From: Streptomyces aquilus
GTDB lineage: Bacteria > Actinomycetota > Actinomycetes > Streptomycetales > Streptomycetaceae
Assembly: GCF_003955715.1 (NCBI RefSeq)
Contig: NZ_CP034463.1
Coordinates: 8,370,001 to 8,434,000 of the forward strand
DNA: 64,000 bases
Direction of reading: 5' to 3'
Below are positions 60,339-64,000 of this stretch, piece by piece. A program made the translations under genes and the position numbers. Every line of letters begins with the position of its first letter. Positions within the stretch are counted from its first letter, which is position 1. Below the pieces are notes generated by a model. It saw nothing but the letters and a program-made list of their open reading frames with translations, searched no databases and was not told where the DNA came from.

Positions 60339-61274
60339 TCAGGAGTGGGGGATGTGGCCCGGCGTGTACTCCGGGTCCACCTGGGACGCCAGGTCCTCGC
60401 CCGCCCAGGCGCGGGCGTTGCGGAGGTGGAACTCGACCGCGTGGCGGTGGAGTCGGGGCCAGTCGCGCGGGTGGGCGTCGACCGAGTCGCGCAGGACGTT
60501 CAGGGCGTGGTGGTTCTGGGGTTCCAACTCGCCCTGGGCGCGGCCCTGTTCGGCGGCCCGGACGTACGGGGACTGGGTGAGGTGGGTCAGGAGGTCGTCG
60601 CCCACCTCCTGCTTGAGGAAGAGCAGGTCGTCCTCGCCGGTCACCTTGTTGCCGACGACGGCGATACGGATCCCGAACTCCCGGGCGTGGTCCCGGTACT
60701 GGCGGTAGACCGAGACGCCCTTCCGGGTGGGTTCGGCCACCAGGAAGGTCATGTCGAAGCGGGTGAACAGGCCCGACGCGAACGCGTCCGCGCCCGCCGT
60801 CATGTCGACGACCACGTACTCGCCGGGTCCGTCGACCAGGTGGTTGAGATAGAGCTCCACCGCGCCGAGCTTGGAGTGGTAGCACGCCACCCCGAGGTCG
60901 CTCTCGTCGAACTCGCCCGTCACCATCAGCGGTACGTCCCCCACGTGCCGGACATGGCGGGTGTGGAGTTCGTCGTCGCCGAGCAGTGACAGCAGGCGTG
61001 AGCCGCGGCCGGGCGGCGTCGTCTTGATCATTGCCTCGGCCGAGGCGATGCGCGGGTTGGTGCCGCGCAGGTAGTCCTTGATGGCCTTCAGGTGTGCGCC
61101 CAGGGGAGGGGCGTCGAGCGGCGGCCCGTCGTGGCCCAGCGCCTCGGCCAGGTGCTGGTTGATGTCCCCGTCCACGGCCAGGACCGGTGCCCCGGCCCGG
61201 GCCAGGTGGCGGGAGAAGAGGGCCGACAGGGTCGTCTTGCCGCTGCCGCCCTTGCCGACGAAGGCGATGCGCAT
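60339..61274 (-). CDS. CooC/ArsA-like P-loop ATPase
   Basis: This 311-residue protein has a deviant Walker A FVGKGGSGKTTLSALF (residues 5-20), a switch region VLAVDGDINQHL and Walker B-like YVVVDMTAGADAFASG. This is the MinD/CooC class of dimeric ATPases, which load metals (CooC loads nickel) or move proteins. The later FLVAEPTRKGVSVYRQYRDH is as in CooC-like proteins. GGGGTGG precedes the start; GTG codons just upstream are alternatives. A Zur-like site lies in its upstream region. The client protein is unknown. Confidence 0.87.
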   Translation of the reverse strand: MRIAFVGKGGSGKTTLSALFSRHLARAGAPVLAVDGDINQHLAEALGHDGPPLDAPPLGAHLKAIKDYLRGTNPRIASAEAMIKTTPPGRGSRLLSLLGDDELHTRHVRHVGDVPLMVTGEFDESDLGVACYHSKLGAVELYLNHLVDGPGEYVVVDMTAGADAFASGLFTRFDMTFLVAEPTRKGVSVYRQYRDHAREFGIRIAVVGNKVTGEDDLLFLKQEVGDDLLTHLTQSPYVRAAEQGRAQGELEPQNHHALNVLRDSVDAHPRDWPRLHRHAVEFHLRNARAWAGEDLASQVDPEYTPGHIPHS

Positions 61275-61308
61275 CAGCACCACCCCGGCGGAACAGCTAA
61301 GCCGTTTT

Positions 61309-61323
61309 TGAAAATGGATGTCA
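61309..61323. promoter_or_regulatory. Zur-like zinc operator
   Basis: TGAAAATGGATGTCA matches the streptomycete Zur consensus TGAAAATGATTTTCA at 11-12 of 15 positions, depending on the reading of the centre. It lies 35 bases upstream of the CooC-like start and in the divergent region with the GNAT/ABC unit. Confidence 0.4.
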
Positions 61324-61369
61324 TGTCGATAGGTTTTAGGGGTGTCCCCGATCACTGTCAAATCGCCTG

Positions 61370-61401
61370 TTGATCAAGCACCCGCCCTTAATGCATATGA
61401 T
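61370..61401 (+). promoter_or_regulatory. promoter of the GNAT/ABC operon (leaderless)
   Basis: TTGATC at 61370-61375 and TATGAT at 61396-61401 form a promoter with a long 20-base spacer. The GTG at 61408 is seven bases after the -10 box and has no ribosome-binding site, so a leaderless transcript is likely. Confidence 0.55.
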
Positions 61402-61407
61402 GTGCAA

Positions 61408-61944
61408 GTGCGTGACTACAGCATCAGGGCCGCGGGCCCGGACGACCTGGACGGTGCGCGAGCCGTGATGCTCGACACCGTCTACCGCGACTTCGGCACC
61501 GGGTACGTGCCCCGCTGGCACGGCGACATCATCGACCCGGCCGCCGCCTATCTGACCCCGCCCCGCCACACGCTTCTCGTCGCGGTCGACCCGGACGGCG
61601 GCGAGATCGTCGCCACCGGCGCCCTCGACGCGCGCGGCCCCGCCCACCCGCCGAACCCCCGCCACATCGCCGAGCGCTACCCCTCCGGGGAGACCGCCCA
61701 GGTGCGGCGGCTCTACGTCCGCCCCGAGCACCGCCGACGCGGCCTCGCCCGCCGGATGGTCGCCGAGCTGCTGACCTTCGCCGCGGCGGACGGCACCTAC
61801 CGCGCCGTATATCTGCACACCGATCCGTCGGTCCCCGGCGCCGAGGCCTTCTGGCGGTCGCTCGGCAAGCTCGTGCACGACGAGCGGGACGACCCGGACG
61901 GCGGCAACGGCGTCCTGCACTTCGAACTTCCGATGGGACGGTGA
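61408..61944 (+). CDS. GNAT-family N-acetyltransferase
   Basis: This 178-residue protein starts at GTG 61408 (MRDYSIRAAGPDDLDGARAV); a longer form from GTG 61342 is less likely. The acetyl-CoA loop is VRRLYVRPEHRRRGLARRMV, preceded by ALDARGPAHPPN. It would acetylate a small molecule or protein. It begins a unit with the ABC binding protein eight bases downstream. Such GNAT-led importer operons suggest modification of the imported compound. Confidence 0.88.
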   Translation: MRDYSIRAAGPDDLDGARAVMLDTVYRDFGTGYVPRWHGDIIDPAAAYLTPPRHTLLVAVDPDGGEIVATGALDARGPAHPPNPRHIAERYPSGETAQVRRLYVRPEHRRRGLARRMVAELLTFAAADGTYRAVYLHTDPSVPGAEAFWRSLGKLVHDERDDPDGGNGVLHFELPMGR

Positions 61945-61951
61945 CCGGCCG

Positions 61952-63442
61952 ATGCGCCGCCTCCGACTGCTCTCCGCACTCCTGCTCGCCCCCGCCCTGA
62001 CCGGCTGCTTCGCCTCCGAGGGCGCCGACGGGACGTCGGACGACACCGGCGACGGCTCCCGGCTGCGGGTCGCGCTCGCCTTCCCGCCCGCCGAGAACCT
62101 CTCGCCGTACGGCGCCGATGCCACGATCCTCAGCCGCCTCGGCGTCACCGAAGGCCTGACCGCCCTCGACGCCAACGGCGCCGCCGCCCCCGCGCTCGCC
62201 TCCTCCTGGCGGCGCGAGAACGACCGCACCTGGCTGTTCACCCTGCGCGAGGCCGACTTCCAGGACGGCACCGAGGTCACCCCGGCCGCCGTCGCCGCCT
62301 CCCTCACCCACGCCACCGAGGCCAAGCCGGCCCCGGCCGCCCTGGCCGGCGTGACCCTCACCGCGAAGGCCGAGGGAAGCACGGGAGTACGGGTCACCAC
62401 CAAGGACCCCGACCCCGTCCTGCCGCTGCGCCTGTCCAGCCCGAGCCTCGCCGTGCTCTCCACCAAGGCCTACGCCGGCGACGACGGCGCCGACCCGGTC
62501 GGCCACGCCACCGGCCCCTTCGAGCTCACCAAGGTCATGGGCGCCACCGCCGCCACCCTCGACCGCTTCGCCGACTACTGGGGCGGCCGGGCCCAAGCCT
62601 CCGGTGTCGACGTCAAGTTCGTCGCCGACGGCACCGCCCGCGCCAACGCCCTGCGCACCGGACAGGTCGACCTCGCCGAGGCGATACCCGTCGCCCAGGC
62701 CGCCACCCTCGACCCGGGCACGCGCAAGGCGACGGCGACGACCCGCACCACCAGCCTGCTGATCAACACCGCGTCGGGGCCCTTCGAGAACGCCGGTCTG
62801 CGGGCCGCCGCCCGCCAGGCCGTGGACACCTCGGTGTTCGCCAAGGACGTCTACGAGGGGTACGCGGACGCCGGCACCGGCATCTACGGGCCGGCCGTCA
62901 CCTGGGCCGAGGGCAAGCGGACCGCACCGACCGGACGGGCCCGGCCCGCCGACGCCGACGGGACCACGATCACCCTCGCCACCTACGACAACCGGCCCGA
63001 ACTCCCGGAGGTCGCCCAGGTGTTGAAGCAGCAACTGGAGAAGGCGGGATTCCGGGTCGACCTGGAGGTGCGCGAGTACTCGCGGCTCGAAAGCGACGCG
63101 CTGGACGGGAAGTTCGACGCGTTCGTCCTCGCCCGCAACACCCTCGTCGACACCGGCGACCCCGTCTCCGTCCTCGCCAGTGACTACACCTGCGACGGCG
63201 GCTACGACATCGCCCAACTCTGCGACAAGGACGTGGACAAGGCCGTCGCGAAGGCCGAGCGGGTCACCGACACCGACGAACGGCAGGACGCGGCCATGGC
63301 CGCCGAGGCGGAGATCCTCGGCACCGACGCCGTCGTCCCCCTGATCCACCAGCGGATCATCACCGGCGTCGGCACCGGCGTCCGCGGCGCGCTCCTCGAC
63401 CCGTACGAGCGCACCCTCGTCGGCACCGGCACCCGGCGCTGA
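61952..63442 (+). CDS. peptide/nickel-type ABC transporter substrate-binding lipoprotein (family 5)
   Basis: This 496-residue protein has a lipobox LTGC (Cys19). The family 5 (DppA/OppA/NikA) fold shows VALAFPPAENLSPYGADATI, LAS-like ALASSWRRENDRTWLFTLRE and GHATGPFELTKVMG. C-terminal VPLIHQRIITGVGTGV is also typical. Family 5 proteins carry peptides, nickel chelates or metallophores. It starts eight bases after the GNAT stop and precedes a permease by two bases. Confidence 0.9.
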   Translation: MRRLRLLSALLLAPALTGCFASEGADGTSDDTGDGSRLRVALAFPPAENLSPYGADATILSRLGVTEGLTALDANGAAAPALASSWRRENDRTWLFTLREADFQDGTEVTPAAVAASLTHATEAKPAPAALAGVTLTAKAEGSTGVRVTTKDPDPVLPLRLSSPSLAVLSTKAYAGDDGADPVGHATGPFELTKVMGATAATLDRFADYWGGRAQASGVDVKFVADGTARANALRTGQVDLAEAIPVAQAATLDPGTRKATATTRTTSLLINTASGPFENAGLRAAARQAVDTSVFAKDVYEGYADAGTGIYGPAVTWAEGKRTAPTGRARPADADGTTITLATYDNRPELPEVAQVLKQQLEKAGFRVDLEVREYSRLESDALDGKFDAFVLARNTLVDTGDPVSVLASDYTCDGGYDIAQLCDKDVDKAVAKAERVTDTDERQDAAMAAEAEILGTDAVVPLIHQRIITGVGTGVRGALLDPYERTLVGTGTRR

Positions 63443-63444
63443 CG

Positions 63445-64000
63445 CATGCGGAACCGAGCGGCCGCGCTGCTGTGGCGGGCCGGGATCACGGCCGCCCTCG
63501 TGTGCGCGATCGGCCTGCTGCCGTGGCTGACCCGCACCGATCCGGCGCTCACCGTGCTCAAGGCGCGCTCGGCCGAACGCGATCCCGACCCCGCGGTGTT
63601 GGCCGACATCCGCGCCCAACTCGGGCTGGACGAAGGCCCGTTCCATTTCCTCGCGAAATGGGTGCGCGGGGACGCGGGGCGGTCGTGGATCTCCGGCGAC
63701 GAGGTCACGCCCGCCGTCCTCCAAGCCCTGGGCGCCTCCCTGCTGCTGATGGCGGCCGCCCTGGCGGTCGCCGCCGTCACCGCCGCGCTGATCTGCGCGC
63801 GCACGCTGTGGCTGGGCGCCCACTGGCGGCTCGCCGGCCGGCGGGCGGGGGGCGGCGGTTCCGCGGTCCTCGCCGCGCTGCCCGAGTTCCTCACCGCGTC
63901 CGTGCTCGCCACCGTCGTCGGCGTCCAACTCGGCTGGCTGCCCGCCCTCGGCTGGTACGGGCCACGGTGGACGATCCTGCCCGCCCTCGCCCTCGGCCTA
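63445..64000 (+). CDS. ABC transporter permease (DppB/NikB type), N-terminal part
   Basis: The first 185 codons are in the window; the gene runs off the right edge. The order is a membrane span (LLWRAGITAALVCAIGLLPW), an extracellular linker with DPAVLADIRAQLGLDEGPFH, then the first spans of the permease core (SLLLMAAALAVAAVTAALIC, LPEFLTASVLATVVGV). This is the usual DppB/NikB plan. It is coupled to the binding protein. Confidence 0.88.

Noticed and set aside
61391..61406. TGCA-N7-TGCA dyad as a nickel-regulator (Nur) box before the GNAT gene.
   Set aside because: The Nur box has TTGC-N5-GCAA spacing, which this does not fit.

Overview
The window is high-GC actinobacterial DNA and almost certainly comes from a Streptomyces chromosome. 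The evidence is GC-rich third codon positions, many GTG starts, twin-arginine and lipoprotein signals, leaderless genes, a streptomycete EboA/B/C/E/F set, a LacI/CebR-type sugar operator and a small protein of the SCO5389-like family. No transposase, integrase, phage gene, rRNA or CRISPR array was seen. There is one tRNA gene, tRNA-Leu(GAG).

Region 1 (1-11684) follows the start of an LtrA-like membrane protein. It holds a ROK regulator, a ribose-type ABC importer (ATPase, permease, lipoprotein), a Gfo/Idh/MocA dehydrogenase, a TIM-barrel sugar isomerase, a secreted sugar dehydrogenase with PKD and CBM6-like domains, and a ThuA-DUF1080 protein. Together they suggest import and oxidative (keto-sugar) processing of a carbohydrate. 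Region 2 (11802-19437) is a tightly coupled ebo-type operon (small ORF, EboC, TIM barrel, EboA, EboB, EboE, EboF) followed by a Tat-exported isomerase-like protein. No dehydroquinate-synthase-like EboD is present.

Region 3 (19690-21016) is a two-gene EACC1-caspase module, a predicted conflict or cell-suicide system. It has terminators on both sides.

Region 4 (21107-45379) is an oxalate island. It carries two OFA-type oxalate/formate transporters, three formyl-CoA:oxalate CoA-transferases, an oxalate-CoA ligase, oxalyl-CoA decarboxylase, a four-subunit NAD-linked formate dehydrogenase (FdsGBAD) and beta-carbonic anhydrase. It also has SucCD-like and aldehyde dehydrogenase-like genes, a short acyl-CoA dehydrogenase-like protein, two GntR/FCD regulators, one LysR regulator and a PAS protein. 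In outline, oxalate is imported, activated to oxalyl-CoA, decarboxylated to formyl-CoA, and the formate is oxidised to CO2 with NADH. Two of the frc genes form a perfect 1,163-bp inverted repeat around the sucCD-aldehyde dehydrogenase segment and both of their own promoters. Recombination there would swap the promoters. A recurring ACTG-YATR-CAGT site lies upstream of several units.

Region 5 (45538-48093) holds tRNA-Leu, a 38-codon small ORF and an EF-G paralogue. Region 6 (48218-54748) is a beta-glucan type locus: a secreted beta-helix protein divergent from an ABC importer and a GH1 beta-glucosidase, with a LacI/CebR-like operator between them. Region 7 (54811-64000) holds a NarK-type transporter behind a GGGAC-N6-GTCCC dyad and an alpha/beta hydrolase. 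It continues with a DUF4132 gene behind four TGTCAGTG elements that look like the PafBC DNA-damage promoter motif, an SCO5389-like protein with a CooC-like ATPase, and a GNAT gene leading into a peptide/nickel-type ABC importer cut by the window end.
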